Shown: piece after piece, positions 1 to 6,175 of the stretch
How positions within the stretch are numbered: position 1 is the stretch's first letter
How the letters are laid out: each line of letters opens with the position of its first letter
NCBI GenBank assembly: GCA_903958915.1
Contig: CAJBVC010000304.1
Span: forward strand, 1 to 8,734
Direction: 5' to 3'
Source: an uncultured beta proteobacterium
GTDB lineage: Bacteria; Pseudomonadota; Gammaproteobacteria; Burkholderiales; Burkholderiaceae_C
DNA: 8,734 nt
Notes under the pieces: generated by a model
Database searches by the model: none
What the model saw: only the letters and a program-made list of their open reading frames with translations
What the model was told of the DNA's origin: nothing
Made by a program: the position numbers and the translations under genes

Positions 1-583
1 AGGCTGCCACGCGCTGGTGTACCGCATCGGGGTGTTGCGCCAGATAGGTGCGGCCCAGGGCGCGCAATGCGTCCAGGCTGATCACGCCGGGGTCCTGCAG
101 ATCGCGCAGGCCATCCATGTTGAACACCACCACCTTGCGCACAAGGGGCAACTGTGCCCGTACTTCGAGCGCCTTGTCCAACTGCTCGTCGTCTTCCACA
201 AACAGGATGGCTGTGCGCGAGTCTTCGCACAGGTAGTGCACCTGCGAGGCTGCGTCGGTAGGGTAGATGCCGTTGGATACGCCGCCACAGGACAGCACGC
301 CCAGATCAGCCCAGACCCACTCGACCACGGTGTTGCCCAGTATCGAGGCGGTTTCGCCCTTCTCAAAGCCCAGACTCATCAGGCCAGCGGCGATCTCGCG
401 CACGGCGTCTGCGGTCTGGTTCCAGGTCCAGCTACGCCACAGTCCGAGGTGCTTTTGCCGCATCCAGATGTTCGGCCCGCGCTTTTCCACGGCATTCCAG
501 AAGATGGCCGGGATGGTCTCGCCCGCCATGACGATGTCATCGCGCGGTTGAATATGTGATGTGTCCCAGAGTCCCATATCCAT
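1..583 (-). CDS. AMP-forming acyl-CoA synthetase (long-chain fatty-acid-CoA ligase-like), N-terminal part, truncated by window edge
   Basis: The minus strand encodes the first 194 residues of an open frame that runs off the window. It begins MDMGLWDTSHIQPRDD and continues with IPAIFWNAVEKRG, RSWTWNQTADAVREIAAGL, the ILGNTVVEWVWADLGVLSCGG stretch and NGIYPTDAASQVHYL. This is the usual N-terminal subdomain of the AMP-binding (ANL) superfamily, closest in look to FadD15-like ligases. Such enzymes adenylate a carboxylic acid with ATP and transfer it to CoA in the cytoplasm. The diagnostic P-loop and adenylation motifs lie further along and are outside the window, so substrate class cannot be read. 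The ATG at 583 directly abuts the livF stop (TAAATG). GGAG at 588-591 lies 4 nt from it and 10 nt from a second ATG at 577, so either start is possible. Position as last visible gene of the liv operon suggests it activates the imported substrate (inference). Confidence 0.88.
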   Translation of the reverse strand, partial: MDMGLWDTSHIQPRDDIVMAGETIPAIFWNAVEKRGPNIWMRQKHLGLWRSWTWNQTADAVREIAAGLMSLGFEKGETASILGNTVVEWVWADLGVLSCGGVSNGIYPTDAASQVHYLCEDSRTAILFVEDDEQLDKALEVRAQLPLVRKVVVFNMDGLRDLQDPGVISLDALRALGRTYLAQHPDAVHQRVAA

Positions 584-1381
584 TTATCTCCACGTCTTCT
601 TCTTTTTCCAGCGCCGCTCGCCGCGCACGCCGTCATCTTTCAGTCCTAAATAGAACTCTTTGATGTCGTCTTTTTCCCGCAGATGGGCACAGGTGTCTTC
701 CATCACAATGCGGCCGTTTTCCAGCACATAGCCGTAGTCCGAGGCGTTGAGCGCCATGTTGGCGTTTTGCTCCACCAGCAAAATGGTGGTGCCGCGCTCG
801 CGGTTGATGCGCACCACAATCTCGAAGATTTCCTTGGTGAGCTTCGGGCTCAGGCCCAGACTGGGTTCGTCCAGCAGCATCAGGTCGGGATTGGCCATCA
901 ACGCGCGGCTGATCGCAAGCATCTGTTGCTGCCCACCCGATAGCAGGCCCGCATCCTGCATCGCACGCTCGCGCAGGATCGGGAAGTAGTTGAAAACTGC
1001 TTCCATGTCCTTGGCCACGCCATCGCGGTCGGAGCGGGTGTAGGCGCCCATCAGCAGGTTGTCATGCACGCTCAGCAGCGGGAACACTTCTCGCCCTTCA
1101 GGCACATGCGAGAGGCCCTGCTGCACGATGTAGGAAGGGTCCTGTGCCGTGATGCTCTGACCTTTGAATTCGATCGAGCCCTTGCGCGGATCGATGATGC
1201 CCGAAATGGTCTTGAGAATGGTGGTCTTGCCGGCGCCGTTCGACCCCAGCACGGTGGCAATTTCGCTGCGGCGCACCTGCAGACTCACGCCGCGGATGGC
1301 CCGGATGGGGCCGTAGGCGCTCTCCACATTCAGGAGTTTGAGCACCGGTTGGTCGCTGATCGGTGGAGGCTGCGTGCTCAT
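584..1381 (-). CDS. livF: LivF-type ABC transporter ATP-binding protein
   Basis: A 265-residue cytoplasmic ATPase of a HAAT-family (branched-chain amino acid type) importer. Visible motifs are Walker A GSNGAGKT (46-53), the VPEGREVF segment typical of LivF (93-100), the ABC signature LSGGQQQ (147-153), Walker B LMLLDEP (167-173) and VEQNA (203-207), where LivF proteins carry Q instead of the switch histidine. Length is slightly above the usual 235-240 because of a basic C-terminal tail, GVRGERRWKKKKTWR. The start ATG overlaps the livG stop as ATGA with no clear Shine-Dalgarno, so translation is probably coupled. It would pair with LivG to energise LivH/LivM. The family is certain. Assignment to amino acids as cargo is not, since paralogues of this family also import aromatic or other carboxylates, and an acyl-CoA ligase follows immediately. 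Confidence 0.95.
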   Translation of the reverse strand: MSTQPPPISDQPVLKLLNVESAYGPIRAIRGVSLQVRRSEIATVLGSNGAGKTTILKTISGIIDPRKGSIEFKGQSITAQDPSYIVQQGLSHVPEGREVFPLLSVHDNLLMGAYTRSDRDGVAKDMEAVFNYFPILRERAMQDAGLLSGGQQQMLAISRALMANPDLMLLDEPSLGLSPKLTKEIFEIVVRINRERGTTILLVEQNANMALNASDYGYVLENGRIVMEDTCAHLREKDDIKEFYLGLKDDGVRGERRWKKKKTWR

Positions 1382-2292
1382 GCTGTTTTGGCCCCCACGC
1401 TTGTCGCTTCGCGTACTGCGCTGCCCCCCGAGGGGGCCCTCGCGCCTAGGGGCGGCCCGTCGGCGCTCGTTGTCCCCTCGCTAGTCGGCTCACGCCGTAG
1501 CGATGTCACGTCGTCAATGGAACCGAGGTAGGCTTCAATCACGCCGGGGTCGGCCTGTACTTCGCGCGGAGTTCCCATGGCCAGCACCTCGCCCTGGTTC
1601 ATGGCCAGCACGCGGTCCGAAACCTTGGAGACCAGGCTCATGTCATGCTCCACCATCAAGACGGTGATGCCCAGTTCGTTCTTGATATCCTGAATCCAGA
1701 AGGCCATATCGTCAGTTTCTTCCATGTTCAAGCCGCTGGAGGGTTCGTCCAGTAGCAGCAACTTGGGCTCGGTGCACAGCGCGCGTGCCATCTCCACCAC
1801 CTTGCGCACACCGTAAGGCAGCCCCGCCACATAGGTATCGCGGTAGTGTTGCAGACTTAAAAAGTCGATAACCTCCTCGGCCTTTTCGCGCGCCAGCAAC
1901 TCCGCTTCGCGCGCCTTCGACGTAAAGAAGATGTCTTGCCACAAGCCGGTCTGGCGGTGCGTATGCCGGCCAATCAGCAGGTTGTGCAGCACCGAAGCAT
2001 GCTCAAAAAGTTCGATGTTCTGGAAGGTGCGGGCAATACCCAGGGAGGCCACATCCTGCGGTGGCTGTGTGGTCAGCTTGACCATTCCCTTCGGTCCCAG
2101 GTAGTCAATTTCGCCGCTGGTGGGCGTGTAAATCCGACTGATCAGGTTGAACACGGTCGTCTTGCCAGCGCCGTTGGGGCCAATGAGGGTGAATACTTCA
2201 CCCTTTTTCACGTCGAAAGAAACATGATTGACCGCCAGCACGCCGCCAAAGCGCACGCTGAGGTTCTTTGCGGACAAGAGGAAGTCAGACAT
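1378..2292 (-). CDS. livG: LivG-type ABC transporter ATP-binding protein with repeat-encoded C-terminal tail
   Basis: A 304-residue ABC ATPase, partner of LivF. It shows Walker A GPNGAGKT (38-45), the Q-loop region ARTFQN (87-92), a degenerate signature LPYGVRK (158-164) in place of LSGGQ as usual for LivG, Walker B LLLLDEP (178-184) and switch histidine VEHD (214-217). The LivG-typical insert around 108-130 (GRHTHRQTG...) is present. The conserved fold ends near residue 262 (AYLGSIDDV). The last 41 residues are rich in Gly, Ala, Ser, Pro and Arg (for example GPPLGARAPSGG) and are encoded by a GC-rich palindromic repeat rather than by family sequence. The ATG at 2292 is preceded by GGAG with 7-nt spacing. 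The stop overlaps the livF start (ATGA). The core assignment is firm. The tail is probably a non-conserved read-through into the repeat. Confidence 0.95.
   Translation of the reverse strand: MSDFLLSAKNLSVRFGGVLAVNHVSFDVKKGEVFTLIGPNGAGKTTVFNLISRIYTPTSGEIDYLGPKGMVKLTTQPPQDVASLGIARTFQNIELFEHASVLHNLLIGRHTHRQTGLWQDIFFTSKAREAELLAREKAEEVIDFLSLQHYRDTYVAGLPYGVRKVVEMARALCTEPKLLLLDEPSSGLNMEETDDMAFWIQDIKNELGITVLMVEHDMSLVSKVSDRVLAMNQGEVLAMGTPREVQADPGVIEAYLGSIDDVTSLRREPTSEGTTSADGPPLGARAPSGGSAVREATSVGAKTA
1388..1500. repeat. GC-rich palindromic repeat inside the 3' end of livG
   Basis: The stretch is markedly richer in G and C runs than the neighbouring coding sequence. It contains a perfect hairpin, GCCCCC (1423-1428), loop CGA, GGGGGC (1432-1437), flanked by CGCGAGGG- and GCGAAGCGACAAGCG-like segments on the minus strand. 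From memory it resembles dispersed intergenic repeats of Comamonadaceae genomes, where similar tails (GPPLGAR-type peptides) are seen at gene ends. Here it lies in frame with livG and encodes the last 41 or so residues. Boundaries are approximate, judged from composition and from where LivG similarity stops. Only one copy of this exact form is in the window, so repeat status rests on recognition, not on an alignment. Confidence 0.6.
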
Positions 2293-2309
2293 ACAAAATC
2301 TCCGGCGTA

Positions 2310-2406
2310 CGGGTCTGTTCGTGGGCGACCGCGGAACCGGCTTTGCCGGGCCGCTGGTAGCGCCCCCTTGAGGGGGAGGTGCCGAAGGCGCTTCGGGGGT
2401 GCTTCA
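2310..2406. repeat. GC-rich repeat with three hairpins between livM and livG
   Basis: Three perfect inverted repeats follow one another: CCGGC/GCCGG (2337-2341 and 2345-2349, loop TTT), CCCCCT/AGGGGG (2363-2368 and 2371-2376, loop TG), and CCGAAG/CTTCGG (2382-2387 and 2391-2396, loop GCG). The unit fills nearly all of the 111-nt gap between the livM stop and the livG start, and its left edge stops short of the livG Shine-Dalgarno. The arrangement resembles the extragenic repeats common in Comamonadaceae. Because it is transcribed within the operon, it could fold in the mRNA and affect stability or relative expression of livM and livG (inference). It lacks a following U-run on the minus strand, so it is not a clear intrinsic terminator. 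Confidence 0.65.
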
Positions 2407-3480
2407 CTTGAGCCTGTCCGATTTCTGAAATGACTTTTGCCGTTTGAACATGCCTTGTCGGTAAAACGGAAACATCTGCAGATAGGTGCGGATCTTGAGC
2501 CAGCGCCCGTAAATACCCATGGGCTCAAACAGGACGAACAGAATCAGCACACCGCCGTACAGCACATTCTTGAGGCCGGGAGCCTGGCCGATGGCATCAG
2601 GCAGGAACTCCTTGACCAGGGAGATGGCCTGCGGCATGCTGATAAGGAATGCCGCCCCCAGAAATGCGCCATGCACGGACCCCAGACCGCCGATCACAAT
2701 CATGAGCAACAGGTCAATCGACTGCAAGATATTGAACTGATCGGGCGAAATGAATTGCAGCTTGTGGGCATATAGCGCCCCCGCCACGCCGGTCAACGCG
2801 GCAGAGATGGAGAAGGCCATGGTTTTGTACTGTGCAAGGTTGATGCCCATACTCTGCGCAGAAATCTCCGAGTCCCGGATGGCCACAAAGGCGCGACCGG
2901 TGGGCGCGCGAAGCAGATTGAGAATGCCCAGCGTTGTGACTACGGTCAGCGCCAGACACAGAAAGTAGAAACCCTCGTTGCTTTCGATCACCCATCCGAA
3001 CATTTCCGGCTTTTTAACCGTGACTCCCGCGTTGCCATTGGTCACCGACTCCCAGCGAGCCAGCACCTCCTCGACGATAAAGCCGAACGACAGGGTCGCC
3101 ATACCCAGATAGATACCCTTGAGTCGCAGGGCCGGCAAGCCCACCACGATGCCCACGGCCGCCGACAGACCTGCTGCACAAGCCAGCGCCAAGGGAAACG
3201 GCATCCCAGCGTTGGTGAGCACTGCCTGTGTATACGCACCTACCCCCAGGAAAGCGGCGTGACCCAGCGAAAAAAGCCCGGTAAAACCAGCCAGCAACAT
3301 CAACCCCAGACCGGCGATGGAGTAAATCAACACGAAGGTGAGTTGCGCCAGCCAGTACTCGGCAAAGAGCCAAGGCGCGGCAACCAGTAGCAACATCAGG
3401 GCGCTGTACCAGAAAACATGTCCACCATGCTTGGCCAGTTTGATGTCCTGCGCGTAATCGGTTTTAAAAATGAATCTCAT
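2404..3480 (-). CDS. livM: LivM-type ABC transporter permease
   Basis: A 358-residue polytopic inner-membrane protein of the BPD_transp_2 family, one of the two permeases of the importer. Hydrophobic helices begin at about residue 24 (WYSALMLLLVAAPWL) and 47 (LTFVLIYSIAGLGLMLLAG). The LivM hallmark GLFSLGHAAFLGVGAY is at 68-83. The loop LRAPTGRAFVAIRDSEISAQSMGIN, read here in two overlapping parts (LRAPTGRAFVAIRDSE and SEISAQSMGIN), is the cytoplasmic coupling segment that contacts the ATPases. GGLGSVHGAFLGAAFL lies in a late membrane segment. The C-terminus extends in a charged, Lys/Arg-rich tail (about 325-358), which is longer than in E. coli LivM. The ATG overlaps the livH stop (ATGA) and lacks a clear ribosome-binding site, which points to coupled translation. 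The stop coincides with the edge of the downstream repeat. Confidence 0.95.
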   Translation of the reverse strand: MRFIFKTDYAQDIKLAKHGGHVFWYSALMLLLVAAPWLFAEYWLAQLTFVLIYSIAGLGLMLLAGFTGLFSLGHAAFLGVGAYTQAVLTNAGMPFPLALACAAGLSAAVGIVVGLPALRLKGIYLGMATLSFGFIVEEVLARWESVTNGNAGVTVKKPEMFGWVIESNEGFYFLCLALTVVTTLGILNLLRAPTGRAFVAIRDSEISAQSMGINLAQYKTMAFSISAALTGVAGALYAHKLQFISPDQFNILQSIDLLLMIVIGGLGSVHGAFLGAAFLISMPQAISLVKEFLPDAIGQAPGLKNVLYGGVLILFVLFEPMGIYGRWLKIRTYLQMFPFYRQGMFKRQKSFQKSDRLK

Positions 3481-4373
3481 ACTTTTTTGCGGAGCTTTTC
3501 GCCAAACAGACCGTTGGGTTTGACCATCAGCATGACCAGAACCACCACATAGGCAGCTACGTCCTTGAAGCCATCGGGCAGGTAAAAACCTGCGAACGAT
3601 TCGACCAGACCGATCACCAGACCACCCACGATGGCGCCCGGCAGGCTACTGAAACCCCCGACGACCGCGGCAGGAAATGCCTTCAGTCCGATAAAGCCCA
3701 TGTTGGCATGGACAAAAGTAATGGGTGCAAGCAACAGACCCGCGATGGCCGCAACCGCCGCTGCCATGCCCCACGCGATCCCATTGAGGCGCTTCACCGG
3801 AATACCCATGTAGTAAGCCGCCAGTTGGTTTTGTGACGCGGCTTGCATCGCAATGCCCAGCTTGCTGTAGCGGAAAATGGCAAACAGCATTACGCACAGC
3901 ACCGCAGTGACCGCAATCACCACCATGTGTTCGACGTTGAAAACCACGGCACCGATGCCGTTGGCATCGCCACCGAGCTTCCAGATCTCGTCCTTGTAAG
4001 GCACCGGAAGGGCCATCGTTTCCGTGCCGATCACTGGAACCATCGTGATCAAGCCGCGCGCCACATAGCCAATGCCGATCGTCAGCATGACAATCGAAAA
4101 TGCCGGCTGGCCCAGGATAGGGCGGATCACCAGGCGCTCAAGCACTACGCCAACCAGCGCCACCGCCACAATCGCGCAAATGACCGACAGCCAGTAGGGG
4201 AACCCCAGCATGGTGAGCCCCACGAGACCTCCAAAGGCGCCAAGCATCATCAGCTCGCCCTGGGCAAAGCTGACGGTTTCGGTGGCCTTGTAAATGAGTA
4301 CGAAACCCAGAGCAATCAGCCCGTATATGCAACCTTGCGCGATACCGCTGATTAGCAGTTGAAGTACCTGCAC
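3477..4373 (-). CDS. livH: LivH-type ABC transporter permease
   Basis: Second permease of the importer, 298 residues from the chosen GTG start (MQVLQLLISGIAQGC...). The family signature GLIALGFVLIYKATETVSFAQGELMM, seen as GLIALGFVLIYK followed by VSFAQGELMMLG, is in the first helices. The coupling loop FRYSKLGIAMQAASQNQLAA precedes AYYMGIPVKRLN. A late Gly-rich membrane stretch, GGFSSLPGAIVGGLVIG, is typical of LivH. The frame stays open to an earlier GTG at 4397, adding IEKRGDK. I prefer 4373 because AAGAGGAG (4379-4386) sits 5 nt before it. In addition, a TATAAA box at 4400-4405 would leave no leader for the upstream start. It is the first gene of the minus-strand operon livHMGF-ligase. Cargo is unknown because no binding protein is in view. 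Confidence 0.94.
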   Translation of the reverse strand: MQVLQLLISGIAQGCIYGLIALGFVLIYKATETVSFAQGELMMLGAFGGLVGLTMLGFPYWLSVICAIVAVALVGVVLERLVIRPILGQPAFSIVMLTIGIGYVARGLITMVPVIGTETMALPVPYKDEIWKLGGDANGIGAVVFNVEHMVVIAVTAVLCVMLFAIFRYSKLGIAMQAASQNQLAAYYMGIPVKRLNGIAWGMAAAVAAIAGLLLAPITFVHANMGFIGLKAFPAAVVGGFSSLPGAIVGGLVIGLVESFAGFYLPDGFKDVAAYVVVLVMLMVKPNGLFGEKLRKKV

Positions 4374-4378
4374 CTTGT

Positions 4379-4386
4379 CTCCTCTT
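4379..4386 (-). promoter_or_regulatory. Ribosome-binding site of livH
   Basis: On the minus strand AAGAGGAG is followed by ACAAG and then GTG (4373-4371). It is a near-ideal Shine-Dalgarno at 5-nt spacing. It decides between two in-frame GTG starts, because the upstream GTG (4397) has no comparable purine run in front of it. Confidence 0.7.
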
Positions 4387-4397
4387 TTTTCGATCAC

Positions 4398-4417
4398 CGT
4401 TTATAGGCGTTTATTGG
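4398..4417 (+). repeat. Tandem 10-bp direct repeat in the liv promoter region
   Basis: CGTTTATAGG is followed directly by CGTTTATTGG, identical at nine of ten positions and spaced by about one helical turn. It covers the candidate -10 box of livH. It could be a pair of half-sites for a regulator, or chance in an AT-rich promoter. Confidence 0.35.
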
Positions 4418-4428
4418 GGTTTTACCGA
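4400..4428 (-). promoter_or_regulatory. Candidate sigma70-type promoter of the liv operon
   Basis: On the minus strand a TATAAA hexamer (4400-4405) lies at a good distance for a start point near 4393, giving a leader of about 20 nt before the GTG at 4373. The -35 position with 17-bp spacing (4423-4428) reads TCGGTA, a weak match of three of six. A second possible pair, GTGACA (4435-4440) and AATAAA (4410-4415), has a 19-bp spacer. Only the -10 element is convincing, so an activator may be required. Confidence 0.35.
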
Positions 4429-4483
4429 TAGGGTTGTCACTGATGTGCGCGAATCGATGCGTCTATTTGTTTGCACCTCGTGC

Positions 4484-4511
4484 GTGAGTTGCGCAGGGCC
4501 GTGTGCATAAT
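4484..4511 (+). promoter_or_regulatory. Candidate promoter of the kinase-regulator operon
   Basis: CATAAT at 4506-4511 matches five of six positions of the -10 consensus, about 30 nt before the kinase ATG. The best -35 at 16-bp spacing is GTGAGT (4484-4489), only three of six. Transcription would start near 4518, inside the palindrome that follows. No sigma54 -24/-12 pair was found in this intergenic region, so the system does not obviously autoregulate through sigma54. Confidence 0.3.
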
Positions 4512-4526
4512 CAGGGCAAACCCTGA
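4511..4526 (+). promoter_or_regulatory. Perfect palindrome at the expected transcription start of the kinase operon
   Basis: TCAGGG, loop CAAA, CCCTGA: six-base arms with a 4-nt centre. It begins at the last base of the candidate -10 and spans the expected start point. That position suits a repressor operator. As RNA only part of it would be transcribed, so a hairpin role is less likely. Confidence 0.4.
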
Positions 4527-4540
4527 GAGCGGGTTGAATC

Positions 4541-6175
4541 ATGTTTTTCAAGCATATCAAGTACAAAGTCAGTATTTACTTGGCACTGGCCCTTGCGCCA
4601 GTGATGGTGCTCTTTCCGTACCTCATTGTTCAGCATCAGCGAAACCATTCGCAGGAAGAGATTTCCCAGCGGGTGGTGCAGATTTCGGAAATCGTCGTCA
4701 AAAGTACACGGTACGCCATGCTGATCAACAAGCAGGAGTTGGCGGAGAACATCATCCAGGACATTGGCCGACAGGAAGGGATCGAGCGCGTTCGCATCAT
4801 CAGCAAGGACGGCACGATCATTCACTCGAGCCGCTCAGCCGAAGTTGGTTACTCGGTTGAGCAATCGGATGAGCCGTGTGTCAACTGTCACCTGACGAGT
4901 AAGCCGCTGAAAAAGGTTGCGGATGAAGATCGCTGGAAAATTTACGCGGCAGCGGACGGCCACCGGGTTCTAGGTGCGATGCAGCCTATTCACAATGAGC
5001 CTAGTTGCTCTTCAGCATCGTGCCATGAGCACAAGGCCAGTCAATCGGTGCTCGGAATTGTGGATGTCGCCTACTCATTGGCGGATATTGACCGGGCCCT
5101 GGATCTGCACGCAAGCTACCTCTATGCTATTTCAACTTTGGTAGTCGTGCTGGTGGCCGTCAGTGTCGGGTTGTTGATGCACCGTGTGATTTATGTGCCA
5201 CTCAAGGATCTGGAGTCGGGTGCTGCGCAGATCGCTTTGGGAGATCTGGAACACAACATTCCCATACGCAGCGACGATGACTTTGGTCATGTGGCTGGTG
5301 CGTTTAATCACATGACGGTCGCGCTGAAGAACTCCATCTCCGAGACGCAAGAACTGGTGCATACCCTAGAAGCCAAAGTCCATGAAAAGACCCATGAACT
5401 GCAGAAAGCCCATGCCGAAGTTGCGCAGGGCGAAAAATTGGCGGCCATTGGATTGCTGGCTTCAGGAATTGCCCATGAGTTGAACAATCCGCTGACCGGT
5501 GTGTTGACCTTTACATCCCTGTTGCGCAAGAAGATGCCTGATGGCTCGCCCGATGCAGAAGACCTCGACCTGGTCATCCGCGAGACCAAACGATGCGCTG
5601 CCATCATTCGACGCTTGCTCGACTTTGCGCGAGAAAAAGTGCCCGTCAAAGGCTTTTTCAACATCAATCGGTTGATCGAGGATACGGTGCATTTCGTGGA
5701 CCGACCCGCGTCTTTGCAGCAGGTCACCATCACCACCGATCTGGACGCAGACCTACCTGAAATCTGGGGCGACGCTGACCTCATCAAGCAGGTGCTTCTC
5801 AACATCATTGTCAATGCCGAGCAGTCCATCGCTGGTGCTGGCGAGGTTCGGGTCAGGAGTCGGCGCCACCTGGCGGCATCGCCGCCGATACCAGGACTTG
5901 TACCCTTGCCGCTGGTAGAAATTGCCGTACGGGACAACGGTTGCGGTATTCCTGAGGCCAATCTGCAGAGGATTTTTGATCCCTTCTTTACTTCCAAGGA
6001 GGTTGGCAAGGGCACCGGTCTCGGATTGTCGGTCAGTTATGGCATCATCAAATCCCATGGGGGTGCCATCAAGGTTGAGAGTGTTGTGGGTTCGGGTTCC
6101 ACTTTCCATATCTTTCTTCCCGTCGATGCCCCCCTGGAAGACACCCAACGCGAGGCAGGTACAAGCACCCCATGA
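4541..6175 (+). CDS. Membrane histidine kinase with periplasmic c-type haem-binding sensor domain
   Basis: A 544-residue NtrB/AtoS-like sensor kinase. Order: TM1 about 10-30; periplasmic domain about 31-191; TM2 about 192-213; HAMP about 215-268 ([19 protein letters not shown]); coiled linker 266-298; dimerisation/phosphoacceptor helix with [10 protein letters not shown], phosphorylated His312; then the ATPase domain with N-box N421-N425, DNGCGIP (465-471), FDPFF (479-483) and GKGTGLGL (489-496). The periplasmic domain contains CVNCH (113-117), a classical haem c attachment motif. It also contains CSSASCH (156-162), a CX4CH form known from some multihaem cytochromes. The topology places both where cytochrome c maturation occurs. 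I infer redox or ligand (for example O2, NO) sensing. A Cache/PAS-like fold is plausible but not shown. The stop overlaps the response regulator start (ATGA), so the pair is co-expressed. The Shine-Dalgarno is weak (GAGAG near 4526). Confidence 0.92.
   Translation: MFFKHIKYKVSIYLALALAPVMVLFPYLIVQHQRNHSQEEISQRVVQISEIVVKSTRYAMLINKQELAENIIQDIGRQEGIERVRIISKDGTIIHSSRSAEVGYSVEQSDEPCVNCHLTSKPLKKVADEDRWKIYAAADGHRVLGAMQPIHNEPSCSSASCHEHKASQSVLGIVDVAYSLADIDRALDLHASYLYAISTLVVVLVAVSVGLLMHRVIYVPLKDLESGAAQIALGDLEHNIPIRSDDDFGHVAGAFNHMTVALKNSISETQELVHTLEAKVHEKTHELQKAHAEVAQGEKLAAIGLLASGIAHELNNPLTGVLTFTSLLRKKMPDGSPDAEDLDLVIRETKRCAAIIRRLLDFAREKVPVKGFFNINRLIEDTVHFVDRPASLQQVTITTDLDADLPEIWGDADLIKQVLLNIIVNAEQSIAGAGEVRVRSRRHLAASPPIPGLVPLPLVEIAVRDNGCGIPEANLQRIFDPFFTSKEVGKGTGLGLSVSYGIIKSHGGAIKVESVVGSGSTFHIFLPVDAPLEDTQREAGTSTP

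Noticed and set aside
17..559. 180-residue plus-strand open frame at the left edge
   Set aside because: The minus strand encodes a clear AMP-binding enzyme in the same place; the plus-strand product has no recognisable features.
2625..2640. TGGCCTG-N4-ATGC pattern with correct GG-N10-GC spacing
   Set aside because: It lies within livM coding sequence and points antisense with no gene to serve; the bases outside GG and GC match poorly.
4374..4397. Upstream GTG start for livH adding eight residues
   Set aside because: There is no good Shine-Dalgarno before it, the candidate -10 box sits directly against it, and the added residues overlap the strong ribosome-binding site of the inner GTG.
4473..4483. 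GCAC-CTC-GTGC mini-palindrome in the divergent region
   Set aside because: Four-base arms are expected by chance at this length, and it is not placed against a convincing promoter element.
4581..4596. TGGCAC...TTGC resembling a sigma54 -24/-12 promoter
   Set aside because: Spacing between the GG and GC doublets is 11 nt instead of the required 10, and it lies inside the kinase coding region (TM1 codons).
5308..6015. 235-residue open frame antisense to the histidine kinase
   Set aside because: Ser/Arg-rich composition typical of a shadow frame; the plus strand shows all kinase motifs across the same region.
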